Origin: Pseudarthrobacter oxydans
GTDB lineage: Bacteria; Actinomycetota; Actinomycetes; Actinomycetales; Micrococcaceae
Reading direction: 5' to 3'
NCBI RefSeq assembly: GCF_013314975.1
Contig: NZ_JABTYH010000003.1
Location: 1-64,000, forward strand
DNA: 64,000 bases
Made by a program: the position numbers and the translations under genes. Of the stretch, positions 33,927 through 42,567 are shown in pieces (positions within the stretch are counted from its first letter, which is position 1; every line of letters starts with the position of its first letter). The notes beneath the pieces are model-generated. The model was not told the DNA's origin. It saw only the letters and a program-made list of their open reading frames with translations, and made no database searches.

Positions 33927-36896
33927 ATGAGCGCACTGTGGATCAGGGCCCTGGGCCCATTACAGGTGATTGCTGACGGCGTCCCGGTTCCAGTCAGCAG
34001 CCTCAGCCTGCGTATTGTCCTGGAATGCCTGGCTCTGCGGGCGAACTCGGTTGTAGCAGCCGACTTCCTGGCTGAGGTCATCTGGGACGGCCACCCGCCC
34101 GCGCGTCCGGGCCCGCAGCTGCAGGTGTACGTCGCGAACCTGCGGAACCTGCTTGAACCCAACCGCCGCAAAGGGGTTGCCTCGCACCGCCTGGCCAGCA
34201 GGCCGGGCGGCTACCTCCTTGCAGTTGAAGACGACGAACTCGACCTGCTGCAGTTCCGCGCACACCTTGCCTCCGGCGAGCGCGCAGTGGAGGCGGGCGA
34301 ACTCGCCGGCGGCGCGGTGAGCCTGCGCCAGGCCCTGGATTTGTTCGTGTGCCCTGCCTTTCCGGACCTGGCCGACGTCGAGGTTCTGGCGCCGGACCTC
34401 GAAGCGGTGGAGGAGGCCCGGCTGGACGCTTACCAGGACCTCCTCGATGTTGAACTGGCACTGGGCCGCCACGCCAACGTGGTGGGGGAGGTGCAGCGGC
34501 TGGTATCGCAGCATCCCTTCCGGGAACGCTTGTGGGCGTCCCTGGTGCTTGCGTTGTACCGCTCCGACCGGCAGGCAGACGCCCTTGCCGCTTGCCGTGC
34601 GGCCCGGAAAGCCTTTGCTGCGGAGCTGGGCATTGATCCCGGGACGCGCCTGCGGGAGCTGGAAGCACTGGTGCTGCGCCAGGATGCCTCCATTGGGCCG
34701 CCAGTCATCAATGACGACCGCCGTGCCAGGCAGCGCCTCGACAACGTGCCCGCCCCACTCACCCCTATGGTGGGCCGGGATACAGAACTGGGAGAGATAT
34801 GTTCGCTCTACCGTTCGGAGGGATGCCGGCTGGTCACCGTCACGGGGGCGGGCGGGGCAGGGAAGACCCGCCTCGCGATGGCGGCGGCCGCACGTTTGGG
34901 CGAGCGCATGCCCGACGGCGCGGGCTGGGTCAATCTGTCCCCGCTTACCCACGTTGAGCAGGTGCCTGGTGCCATTACAGCGGCACTCGGACTGGAAGCG
35001 CCGGCAGGCCAGGACCCGCTGAAGATCGCCTCCCGATTTCTCCATGCCCGCCGCCTGCTGCTGGTCCTGGACAACTTCGAGCACCTGGTGGACGCGTGGC
35101 CTGTGGTGCTGGAGTTGCTCACTGCAGCCCCTGAACTCCGGATCCTCACCACCAGCCGGAGGCGGCTGGGGTTGCGTCCCGAGTATGAATTCGAACTTGC
35201 TCCACTGGAGCTGCCACCCCTCGACCCGCCCCTGCCTCTCCGTCGGCTTCAGGAGGTACCAGCAATGAAGCTGCTCTTGAACCGGGGCCGGACGGTCCGC
35301 CCCCGCCTTTCGGTAGACCACGGAAACGCCGCTGTACTAACACGCCTGTGCCATCGCTTGGACGGGTTGCCGTTGGCCATTGAATTGGCTGCGGCCCAGC
35401 TGCGGCACCTTACCGAGCACGATCTCCTCGCTGACTTGGAGGTCAGCCTTGCCCCGTTGCGGGGCACCTTCCCGGACCTTCCGGACCGGCAGCAAACCCT
35501 CACTGCCACGATCGAGTGGAGTTACCAGCTACTTGCTGACGCAGAACGCGAACTCTTCGGCCAACTGGGTGTTTTCGCCAACGATCCAACCATGGCAGCC
35601 ATTGAGGCTGTGCGCGGCTCCCTTCCCTCTGGCGCGCCCCCCACGGAAGAACTGCTGTCCGCGCTCGCGGACCACAGCCTGCTGCGGCGCTACACCGACC
35701 AGGCCGGACGGCGCCGCGTGTCGCTGCTGCAATCCATCCGGGAGTTTGCCCGTGACCGGCTGGCACTACTTCCTGAGGAACACGAGGTACGCCGGCGGCA
35801 TGCCGGGCACTATCGTGCCTTGGCCGAGGCCGTAGGCCCAGTTTTGTGGGGCCCGGACCAGGTGGACGCTTTCCGCTTACTGAAGGCTGACGAGCCGGAT
35901 TTGCGCGCGGCACTGTTGTGGGCAGCCGGACCCGACGGCTCCAAGGACGTGGCGCTGGGCCTGGTGGGGCAACTCTGGCATTACTGGGAGCTGACGGGCG
36001 ACGTGGCGGAACAGTGCGGGATCGCCCTGAAGCTGCTCGACGGCACCCCCAACGCTCCGCTGGCGCTGCAGGGTCCCGCCCTTAGCGGAACGGCCACGTT
36101 GTGCTGGATGCTCGGCCGCGGTGACCAGGCGTCGAGGCTTCATTCCCGAGCGCTTCAGGCGTTCCACGACGCCGGCAACGACCAAGGCGTTGCGTGGGCC
36201 AGGATGTGCCTGGCGGTCCAGGCGATGGAGCGTGACGACGCCGCCAGCGCCCAGCGGCTCGCCGCAGGAGTATTGTCGATGCCCCGTGCCACCCCGCGCA
36301 CAAGGGTTGGTGCTTTGATTCTCCTGAGCATCCTGGCGTACTACGCTGGCGACCATGCCCGGGCCCTGGAACTGCGCCATGCGAGCGTCGAGCTTTCCCG
36401 CCCGCTTGGGGATCGATGGTTGCTCGGAATTGCCCTGACCAACCTGGCCGAAAGCACACAGCAGGCCGGCGACAATGGCGTCGCGGAGCGCTTGCTCGTC
36501 GAGGCAGTCACCGCGGCGCTTGAGCTCGATGCGCAGGGCCAGGTTGCAGGTATTTTGGAACAAATTGCCGACGTCTACGTCAGCCGGCACCGCGTCGAGC
36601 GGGCCATCCGCCTGCTGGCGGCCACTGACAGCTACCGCACTGACCGTGGACTACCGCTTTACCCCGCCGAACAGCATCACATTGCATCCGTCATTACCAG
36701 AGCGCGCAATGAAGCCGGCCCGATCCGCTTCGGCCTTGCGTGGGAAGGCGGAAAAGGCCTCAGCCTAAGGGAGGCGGCCTACGAGGTGCTCCAGGGCGCA
36801 CACTTCACCGGATTGCCGCCTGGCCCTGCCCCGGCATCAACAGGACGGCATCCCTCCACTCCGGAGGGCGCTACCGACCCGGCTCCCTGGACGTGA
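33927..36896 (+). CDS. SARP/AfsR-type regulator (winged helix, BTAD, NB-ARC ATPase, TPR)
   Basis: A 989-residue signal-transducing regulator. Residues 1-100 form an OmpR-like winged helix (MSALWIRALGPLQVIADG... RLASRPGGYLL). Residues ~105-250 form the BTAD (LRQALDLF... VELALGRHANVVGEVQRLVSQHPFRERLW). A Walker A site VTVTGAGGAGKTRLA near 305 and LLLVLDNFEHL mark the ATPase module. The TTSRRRLGL and GLPLAIELAAAQ motifs belong to the same NB-ARC-like type. The rest is helical TPR-like. A GAGGGG ribosome site lies about ten bases before the ATG. It is divergent from a small secreted protein and probably controls it. Confidence 0.88.
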   Translation: MSALWIRALGPLQVIADGVPVPVSSLSLRIVLECLALRANSVVAADFLAEVIWDGHPPARPGPQLQVYVANLRNLLEPNRRKGVASHRLASRPGGYLLAVEDDELDLLQFRAHLASGERAVEAGELAGGAVSLRQALDLFVCPAFPDLADVEVLAPDLEAVEEARLDAYQDLLDVELALGRHANVVGEVQRLVSQHPFRERLWASLVLALYRSDRQADALAACRAARKAFAAELGIDPGTRLRELEALVLRQDASIGPPVINDDRRARQRLDNVPAPLTPMVGRDTELGEICSLYRSEGCRLVTVTGAGGAGKTRLAMAAAARLGERMPDGAGWVNLSPLTHVEQVPGAITAALGLEAPAGQDPLKIASRFLHARRLLLVLDNFEHLVDAWPVVLELLTAAPELRILTTSRRRLGLRPEYEFELAPLELPPLDPPLPLRRLQEVPAMKLLLNRGRTVRPRLSVDHGNAAVLTRLCHRLDGLPLAIELAAAQLRHLTEHDLLADLEVSLAPLRGTFPDLPDRQQTLTATIEWSYQLLADAERELFGQLGVFANDPTMAAIEAVRGSLPSGAPPTEELLSALADHSLLRRYTDQAGRRRVSLLQSIREFARDRLALLPEEHEVRRRHAGHYRALAEAVGPVLWGPDQVDAFRLLKADEPDLRAALLWAAGPDGSKDVALGLVGQLWHYWELTGDVAEQCGIALKLLDGTPNAPLALQGPALSGTATLCWMLGRGDQASRLHSRALQAFHDAGNDQGVAWARMCLAVQAMERDDAASAQRLAAGVLSMPRATPRTRVGALILLSILAYYAGDHARALELRHASVELSRPLGDRWLLGIALTNLAESTQQAGDNGVAERLLVEAVTAALELDAQGQVAGILEQIADVYVSRHRVERAIRLLAATDSYRTDRGLPLYPAEQHHIASVITRARNEAGPIRFGLAWEGGKGLSLREAAYEVLQGAHFTGLPPGPAPASTGRHPSTPEGATDPAPWT

Positions 36897-37080
36897 CGCT
36901 TACGCCACCGGCACCCGCGTAACAGCGTGCAATATAAACATGACTTCATGCATTTAATGACTAAAAATTCGGCTGCCGTGCTACTTTCAACACTGCCGCC
37001 GCGCACTTCTTCGTCGCTAAGGACCGGGACCTGGAGACTGCGCGCGCTCCCATTGCTGAGTCCGACCCTTGGAGACGCCC

Positions 37081-38511
37081 GTGGAACCCACAACAGACGT
37101 GAAGCTGGATGCCCAGCCGGCCAGGCCAGTGGCCGACTCCGGACTCCGCCGGTCCATGGGTCCGCGCCATCTGGTGATGATCGCCATGGGCGGCGTGATC
37201 GGCTCCGGCCTGTTCCTCAGCTCCGGCTACACCATCTCCCAGGCCGGACCGCTCGGCGCGGTCATCGCCTACCTCATCGGCGCCTTCGTGGTGTACCTGG
37301 TGATGGCGTGCCTCGGTGAACTCGCCATTGCCTACCCGGTCTCCGGTGCGTTCCATATCTACGCCGCCCGCTCCATCGGCCCCGCCACGGGATTCGCCAC
37401 CGCCTGGCTGTACTGGCTGTGCTGGGCCGTGGCTATCGGCTCCGAGTTCACCGCCTCCGGCCTGCTCATGCAGCGCTGGTTCCCGGACGTGGAGGTCTGG
37501 GTCTGGTGCCTGGTCTTCGCGGCCGTCCTCTTCGGCTTCAACGCCGTGTCCTCCAAGTTCTTCGGCGAGTCCGAGTTCTGGTTCGCCATCGTCAAGGTCG
37601 CCGCGATCATCGGCCTCATTGTCCTGGGCGGTGCGGCCCTGTTCGGCTTCCGCCCGCTCGGCGGCGGAGGAGAGCACCCGTTCCTGTTCGAGAACTTCGC
37701 CACCGAGGGCGGGCTGTTCCCCAACGGCTTCACCGGCGTCCTGGTCACCGTACTCGCGGTCTTCTACGCCTTCTCCGGCTCGGAACTCATCGGCGTGGCC
37801 GCCGGTGAAACCAAGGACCCGGCCACCAGCATCCCCAAGGCTCTGCGCACCACGGTGATCCGCCTGCTGATCTTCTTCGTCGGAGCCATTGCGGTCATCG
37901 CCGCCACCATCCCGTACAGCGAGGCGGGCCTGGACGAAAGCCCGTTCGTGACGGTCTTCTCAGCGATCGGACTCCCGTTCGCCGCCGACATCATGAACTT
38001 CGTCATCATCACCGCACTCCTCTCGGCCGGCAACAGCGGACTGTTCTCCTGCGCCCGCATGCTCTACTCCCTGGCCGACGAAGGCCACGCGCCACGCGCC
38101 TTCAAGAAGCTGACCCGCCGCGGCATCCCGCTGGTCGCACTCTCCGTGAGCATGGTGGGCGGGGTGGCATCCCTGGTCAGCAGCGTGGTGGCCCCGGAGA
38201 CCGTCTACCTGGTGCTCGTGTCCGTGGCCGGGTTCGCTGTGGTGGGCGTCTGGATGTCCATCACCGCCTCGCACTTCTTCCACCGCCGCGCGTTCGTCCG
38301 CAACGGCGGCGACGTCTCCACCCTCGCCTATAAGGCCCCGCTCTTCCCCCTGGTGCCCATCCTGGCGTTCTCGCTGTGCGTCGTTTCCCTGGTGGGCATC
38401 GCCCTGGACCCCACCCAGGCCGCCGCGCTCTACTTCGGCATTCCCTTTGTGGCTGCCTGCTACGCCTGGTTCCACTTCCGCTACGGCCGCAAGGCCGTGA
38501 CTGCCAGGTAA
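37081..38511 (+). CDS. APC-family amino acid permease
   Basis: Predicted 12-helix amino acid importer of the GABA/proline/aromatic permease type. The family signature is clear from residue ~25: MGPRHLVMIAMGGVIGSGLFLSSGYTISQAGPLG, then FHIYAARSIGPATGFATAWLYWL and SGSELIGVAAGETKDPATSIPKALR. The GTG start was chosen because GGAGA lies six bases before it. A TTG four codons upstream would overlap that site. An IclR-type regulator follows on the same strand after a strong hairpin. The substrate is unknown, though the neighbouring cyclase and IclR genes hint at amino acid or amide catabolism. Confidence 0.9.
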   Translation: MEPTTDVKLDAQPARPVADSGLRRSMGPRHLVMIAMGGVIGSGLFLSSGYTISQAGPLGAVIAYLIGAFVVYLVMACLGELAIAYPVSGAFHIYAARSIGPATGFATAWLYWLCWAVAIGSEFTASGLLMQRWFPDVEVWVWCLVFAAVLFGFNAVSSKFFGESEFWFAIVKVAAIIGLIVLGGAALFGFRPLGGGGEHPFLFENFATEGGLFPNGFTGVLVTVLAVFYAFSGSELIGVAAGETKDPATSIPKALRTTVIRLLIFFVGAIAVIAATIPYSEAGLDESPFVTVFSAIGLPFAADIMNFVIITALLSAGNSGLFSCARMLYSLADEGHAPRAFKKLTRRGIPLVALSVSMVGGVASLVSSVVAPETVYLVLVSVAGFAVVGVWMSITASHFFHRRAFVRNGGDVSTLAYKAPLFPLVPILAFSLCVVSLVGIALDPTQAAALYFGIPFVAACYAWFHFRYGRKAVTAR

Positions 38512-38527
38512 CCAGGAAGCACGGAGC

Positions 38528-38588
38528 GGACGACGGCGGCTGCCGGCAAGGTGCGTTGGGGCACCTTGCCGGGCGGGCGCCGTCGTCC
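38528..38588 (+). terminator. Terminator after the APC permease gene
   Basis: Long hairpin: GGACGACGGCG, then GGCAAGGTGC pairing with GCACCTTGCC and CGCCGTCGTCC, followed by TTTCC. Confidence 0.8.
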
Positions 38589-38675
38589 TTTCCGGCATGA
38601 TGCGTGCCCCGCCCAGGGAGGGCGCTGCCCATGGAACAATGGGGCGTGGTGACCGGCCGGGAGGGGCAGATAAGC

Positions 38676-39443
38676 GTGGATTCGTCCGCTGAGGCGTCGT
38701 CAATGGCGCAGGGGCTCCGGATTGTCCGGCTGGTAGCTGACAGGGAGAAGCTGGGCCGCCAGCTGCTGGGCGTTTCACAGCTGGCCGTCGAGCTGGACAT
38801 GGAGCAGAGCCGCGTCTCCCGCCTGGCGCAGGAACTGTGCGATCTCGGACTGCTGGAGCGCGTGGACCGCGGGCCGTTCCGGACAGGTCCGCGCTTCTTC
38901 AGCCTGGCCGCGGCACTGAACACCGGCTGGGTCCGGGAGGCAAGAACCGAACTTGAGGCGCTGGTCGCGGCGCTGGGACTGCGCGCGCGGCTCTCCGTCC
39001 GGGACGGCTACCGCGTGACCCTGGTCCGGGCCTCCAGCAACGACGCCGTGCCCGGCAGCTTCGTCAAGCCGGGCATGGTGACTCCGGCCTGGTGCACCGG
39101 CGCGGGCCGGGCGCTGCTGTGGGACCTTGACCGGCCGGCACTGGATTCCCTGCTGCAGGACGTGAACTACATCGGCATCGGGGGACCGGGGGCCGCCCAC
39201 TCTACCGATGGGGTCTGGGACCTCATGGTCCGCGACCGTGGCGCCGGGTTCATCACCGCAGCCGAGGAATTCGAACACGACGTGGTGGAACTCGCGGTTC
39301 CTGTCCGCGACGCCGGCGGTGCCATCCTCGCCTCGCTGAGTGTGCTGGGCAGCCGTGCCGGGATCGGTCCGGATGCGGCGGCTGCGGCGGCTGTGCTCAC
39401 CAGCGCGGCGGAACGGCTCGGATCCCGCGCGGGCGCCCGCTAG
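38676..39443 (+). CDS. IclR-family transcriptional regulator
   Basis: Predicted IclR-type regulator of 255 residues. It has an N-terminal winged helix (SQLAVELDMEQSRVSRLAQELCDLGLLERV) and a C-terminal ligand domain (PGSFVKPGMVTPAWCTGAGRALLWDL, ITAAEEFEHDVVELAVPVRD). The GTG start was selected because GGGAGGGG lies eight bases upstream. An ATG at 38631 is also in frame but has no ribosome site. It follows the amino acid permease and probably regulates it. Its stop codon overlaps that of the convergent second IclR gene in the bases CTAG. Confidence 0.85.
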   Translation: MDSSAEASSMAQGLRIVRLVADREKLGRQLLGVSQLAVELDMEQSRVSRLAQELCDLGLLERVDRGPFRTGPRFFSLAAALNTGWVREARTELEALVAALGLRARLSVRDGYRVTLVRASSNDAVPGSFVKPGMVTPAWCTGAGRALLWDLDRPALDSLLQDVNYIGIGGPGAAHSTDGVWDLMVRDRGAGFITAAEEFEHDVVELAVPVRDAGGAILASLSVLGSRAGIGPDAAAAAAVLTSAAERLGSRAGAR

Positions 39444-40207
39444 TCCAGCGGCCGGTACCCGAGCCGCTGCTCAAGCCACGCTCCCTGGGCCACCAGTGCG
39501 TCCGCGCATGCCTTCCGGCGCGGTCCCAGGCGGTCCTTGATGCCAACGATCTGCAGCGCAGCCACCACGTCGCCCTTGAAATCCCGGACGGGGACGGCCA
39601 GGGAATAGAGGCCCGGTTCTGCCTCCTCATCCACGATCGAGTAACCCCGCTTCCGGGCAGCTTCACGCCGTGCCAGGAAATCGTCCACGTCGGCCGGTGT
39701 GTTGGGGCCGTGCCGCACAAAAGCCACGTCCGCGAAGACGGTACGCACTTCCGCTTCCGAGGCCTCCCACAGCACGGCCTGTCCGGCGTCGCTGCAGTAT
39801 GCGGGATAGGGCCGGCCCAGCCAGGAGCCCACCAGGTTGCTGCTGGCCGGGACGCTTTCGCCGATGGTCACTGTGCTGTCCCCGTGAAGGACCCCCAGGA
39901 AGCAGGCTTCGTCCGATCCTGCGGCCAGCGTGTCCAGGGCGGTGGCGCCGTCCGACTGCAGGCGGCGTTCGGTCAGCAGCTGGGCGTCGGTGAGGACGGA
40001 CCAGTCCAGGCTGTAGGTGCGCTGGCCGGCCTTCCGGAGGAAACCCTCCTTTTCGGCGCCGCGGAGGTTGCGTGAGACCTGGCTGCGGTCCTTGCCAAGA
40101 TCGGCGGCGATGTCCGCCACCGTGCCGCCGGGATCTCCCGCTGCATGGCGGGCGCCCACAGCAAAGAGGGCCAGGATTCCGCGGCCCATGCTGGAGGTTT
40201 TTGGCAT
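39440..40207 (-). CDS. IclR-family transcriptional regulator (second copy)
   Basis: Predicted IclR-type regulator of 255 residues, paralogous in layout to the convergent gene. The winged helix is GTVADIAADLGKDRSQVSRNLRGAEKEGFLRKAGQ. The effector domain contains PYPAYCSDAGQAVLWE and GYSIVDEEAEPGLYSLAVPVRDFKGDVVAALQI. The ATG at MPKTSSMGRG was chosen because an upstream frame overlaps the cyclase gene. It lies 40 bases downstream of the cyclase on the same strand, so it is likely the last gene of that operon and its regulator. It shares terminal bases with the convergent IclR stop. Confidence 0.87.
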   Translation of the reverse strand: MPKTSSMGRGILALFAVGARHAAGDPGGTVADIAADLGKDRSQVSRNLRGAEKEGFLRKAGQRTYSLDWSVLTDAQLLTERRLQSDGATALDTLAAGSDEACFLGVLHGDSTVTIGESVPASSNLVGSWLGRPYPAYCSDAGQAVLWEASEAEVRTVFADVAFVRHGPNTPADVDDFLARREAARKRGYSIVDEEAEPGLYSLAVPVRDFKGDVVAALQIVGIKDRLGPRRKACADALVAQGAWLEQRLGYRPLD

Positions 40208-40247
40208 GGTGACGAGTCTAATGGAGGGGCAGGGCCTGGCCGCCCGC

Positions 40248-41000
40248 TCAGCAGATGGCAAACACCCGCGCCGGGAAGCCGCTGCCGCCCTGGGGTTTTG
40301 GCCAGGAAGCGACGACGGCGGCGCCGGATTCCGGGAGTCCGTCCAGGCTGGCCATCAGTTCGATCTGCCAGCGGCCCTGTTCCAGGACATACGTTTCCAG
40401 GCTGAAGTCCTGCCGGGAGGTGGCCAGGCCCGGGTCGGTGTCCGTCTGCTCGTGCCCGATGGCGGCCACGGCGCGCTGCTCAACCAGGAAGGAGAGCACC
40501 TCCCGGGACCAGCCGGGCGTGTGGCTCAGGCCTTCGCTGTCCCGGTTGGCCATTGCCTCCGGATCGGGCCAGCGGCGGCTCCAGCCCGTACGAAGGGCCA
40601 CAAAGGAACCCGGTGGGACGGTGCCGTTCCGGATCTCCCAGTCCTGTACGTCCTGCAGGGTGGGTGTGGCGTCCGGGTTGCCCGCCACCCGCTGGCTGAT
40701 GTCCAGGACCACCAGCGGAAGGATCATCTCCTCCACCGGAATCTGGTCCAGCGTCCTGCCGCCGCGGATGAAATGCGAGGGCGGGTCCACGTGGGTTCCC
40801 CACTGGCCCACGATCGTGTAGCGGTGGGCGGTGAAGCCGTCACCTTTGTCCAGGTCGAAGAGGGCTTCGCGCTGCTCATCGGGAAAAGCGGCGAAGTGGG
40901 GCTGGCCCGGGTGGAAGGCGTGCGTAAGGTCCACGAACCGCCGGCCCGCGATCACCGATTGGAGGCCCTCCCAGAGGGGCATGGTGCTGGTGTCCGTCAC
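40248..41000 (-). CDS. Cyclase-family metal-dependent hydrolase (kynurenine formamidase-like)
   Basis: Predicted hydrolase of the cyclase superfamily, whose best-known member opens N-formylkynurenine. The metal-binding motif GQWGTHVDPPSHF is complete, and DLTHAFHPGQPHF provides the N-terminal family signature. A further His-Glu in IGHEQTDTDPG fits the active-site set. The 250-residue length is typical. The GTG start overlaps the stop of the upstream gene as GTGA, so the two are coupled. The actual substrate is uncertain; formamidase, cyclic imide or lactone hydrolysis are all known for the family. The IclR regulator downstream and the amino acid permease nearby support a catabolic role. Confidence 0.83.
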   Translation of the reverse strand: MTDTSTMPLWEGLQSVIAGRRFVDLTHAFHPGQPHFAAFPDEQREALFDLDKGDGFTAHRYTIVGQWGTHVDPPSHFIRGGRTLDQIPVEEMILPLVVLDISQRVAGNPDATPTLQDVQDWEIRNGTVPPGSFVALRTGWSRRWPDPEAMANRDSEGLSHTPGWSREVLSFLVEQRAVAAIGHEQTDTDPGLATSRQDFSLETYVLEQGRWQIELMASLDGLPESGAAVVASWPKPQGGSGFPARVFAIC

Positions 41001-41461
41001 GATGCGGCTGCTCCTTCTGTCATGGGTGCTTCTGCCGTTGGGGCCAGTGCGGTACTGGAGACGCTGATGGGGCCGGTCACTTCGATGACCGGGACTTCCC
41101 AGGGATGGATGTCCACGAGGTGGCGCATGAAACGCTCGACGGCGGCGTCCTCCAGTGAGGCGTCGAAATAGGTGGTGAAAACGAAGGTTGGCGAGAGGGT
41201 CTGCTCACCCACGCGTCCCAGGGTGGGGTTGGCGCCCTCGGCAGTAGTGAAGCCCTCGAAACCCAGGCTGGACTCAAACACGTGCTTGTAGTTGCCGAAG
41301 TCGCCGAGTTCCCGGAATTCAGCCAGGGCCTGCAGCAGGTGCGCGATCCCCGGATCATCCCGGAAGGCGTCCGGCTCGCCCTTTGACAGTTGCCCGAAGG
41401 TGGTGCCGCTGATGGGCCAGTGCACGCGCAGCTTGCGTACCGGGTGAAGTTGAACGTCCAA
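40997..41461 (-). CDS. Conserved-looking protein of unknown function, first gene of cyclase operon
   Basis: Not recognised. A 154-residue soluble protein without signal or membrane helix. It has a hydrophilic N-terminus (LHPVRKLRVHWP) and a central ALAEFRELGDFGNYKHVFESSLGFEGF. A TFVFTTYFDASLEDAAVERFMRHLVDIHPWEVPVIEV segment could form an alpha/beta ferredoxin-like half. The last 20 residues are Ala/Thr-rich. The start is a TTG with AAGG seven bases upstream; no ATG lies in a sensible position. It is translationally coupled to the cyclase gene (GTGA). Divergent from it is the homocysteine methyltransferase gene. A small-molecule binding or chaperone role for the pathway is speculation. Confidence 0.65.
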   Translation of the reverse strand: MDVQLHPVRKLRVHWPISGTTFGQLSKGEPDAFRDDPGIAHLLQALAEFRELGDFGNYKHVFESSLGFEGFTTAEGANPTLGRVGEQTLSPTFVFTTYFDASLEDAAVERFMRHLVDIHPWEVPVIEVTGPISVSSTALAPTAEAPMTEGAAAS

Positions 41462-41524
41462 GAACCTTGCCTCTTTCCTTTGCCGGGTGACGGCTGCCAG
41501 CCATCGTGACAGAAAGAAATAATC

Positions 41525-41552
41525 ATTACAAGCATAAATAAATGCGTATTAT
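41525..41552 (+). promoter_or_regulatory. Promoter of a probably leaderless methyltransferase mRNA
   Basis: ATTACA, 16 bases, then TATTAT ends seven bases before the ATG at 41560. With the usual spacing, transcription would begin at or next to that ATG. The surrounding 50 bases are unusually AT-rich for this chromosome. Confidence 0.5.
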
Positions 41553-41559
41553 GACTAGT

Positions 41560-42525
41560 ATGCCTTCGACCGTGCAGCTCTCGTCCTTGCTGGAATCCGG
41601 GGAACACCTCGTGACCGACGGCGCCCTGGCCACGGAACTCGAGGCCCGCGGCTGCAACCTCGACGATCCCCTGTGGTCCGCCAAAGTGCTTGTCGAAAAT
41701 CCGCACCTGATCAGGGACGTCCACCGCGACTACTTCTCCGCCGGTGCCCGGATTGCCACCACCGCCAGCTACCAGGCAACGCCGCAGGGCTTCGCGCGGC
41801 GGGGGATGAGCGGGCAGGATGCCCTGGAACTGGTGGCGTTGTCGGTCCGGCTGGCGGACGAGGCCCGCCGCGCCCACTTGGCTGCCACCCCGGGCGCGGG
41901 CGCACTGCTCATCGCCGGGTCTGTTGGTCCCTATGGCGCCTACCTGGCAGATGGCTCGGAATACCGCGGCGACTACACGCTGCGGAAAGAGGAGTTCATG
42001 GACTTCCACCGGCCAAGGGTCGCTGCGCTCGTCGCTGCCGGTGCGGACTTCCTGGCCTGCGAGACGCTCCCGTCGTTCGCCGAAGCCGAGGCGCTGGCGG
42101 CACTCATGGACGAGTTCGGCGCCGAATCCTGGTTCTCCTTCTCCCTGCGGGACGGCGCCCATATCAGCGACGGCACGCCGCTCACGGCAGTGGCAGGGCT
42201 CCTTGACGCTAACCCCCTGGTGGCAGCGATCGGTGTGAACTGCGTGCCGCTGCACCTGGTCACCCCCGCGCTCGCCGCCCTCCAGAGCGCGACGGCCAAA
42301 CCGCTGGTTGCCTACCCCAACTCAGGCGAAACCTATGATCCCGTCACCAAAACCTGGGGCCCAACCACGGCACCCGGAGAGGGAAACTGGGACGCACACC
42401 CCGTGGACCCCGCCGCCGGCGTCGCCACGTGGCTGGACCACGACGCCCGCATCATCGGCGGATGCTGCCGCACGGCGCCTGCCGACATCGCCGCCGTCGG
42501 ACAGGCCCTTGCCGCGCAGCGCTGA
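41560..42525 (+). CDS. mmuM: Homocysteine S-methyltransferase
   Basis: Transfers a methyl group from S-methylmethionine (or S-adenosylmethionine) to homocysteine, making methionine. Zinc ligands are present as Cys in AIGVNCVPLHL and the Cys pair in IIGGCCRTAP. The N-terminus VTDGALATELEARGCNL and ANPHLI-like VENPHLIRDVHRDYFSAGA are typical. Three in-frame ATGs occur (41542, 41551, 41560). The last was chosen because a -10 hexamer TATTAT overlaps the first two, which would make the mRNA leaderless. No ribosome site precedes any of them. A 15-bp tandem repeat begins at the stop codon. Confidence 0.92.
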   Translation: MPSTVQLSSLLESGEHLVTDGALATELEARGCNLDDPLWSAKVLVENPHLIRDVHRDYFSAGARIATTASYQATPQGFARRGMSGQDALELVALSVRLADEARRAHLAATPGAGALLIAGSVGPYGAYLADGSEYRGDYTLRKEEFMDFHRPRVAALVAAGADFLACETLPSFAEAEALAALMDEFGAESWFSFSLRDGAHISDGTPLTAVAGLLDANPLVAAIGVNCVPLHLVTPALAALQSATAKPLVAYPNSGETYDPVTKTWGPTTAPGEGNWDAHPVDPAAGVATWLDHDARIIGGCCRTAPADIAAVGQALAAQR

Positions 42526-42565
42526 ATCCTAAGGCGCTGAATCTGAAGGCGCTGGACCTGAAGGT
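42521..42565. repeat. Three 15-bp tandem repeats at the mmuM stop
   Basis: Units GCTGAATCCTAAGGC, GCTGAATCTGAAGGC and GCTGGACCTGAAGGT follow each other. The first unit contains the TGA of mmuM. The array fills the gap to the convergent small gene. Confidence 0.85.
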
Positions 42566-42567
42566 CC

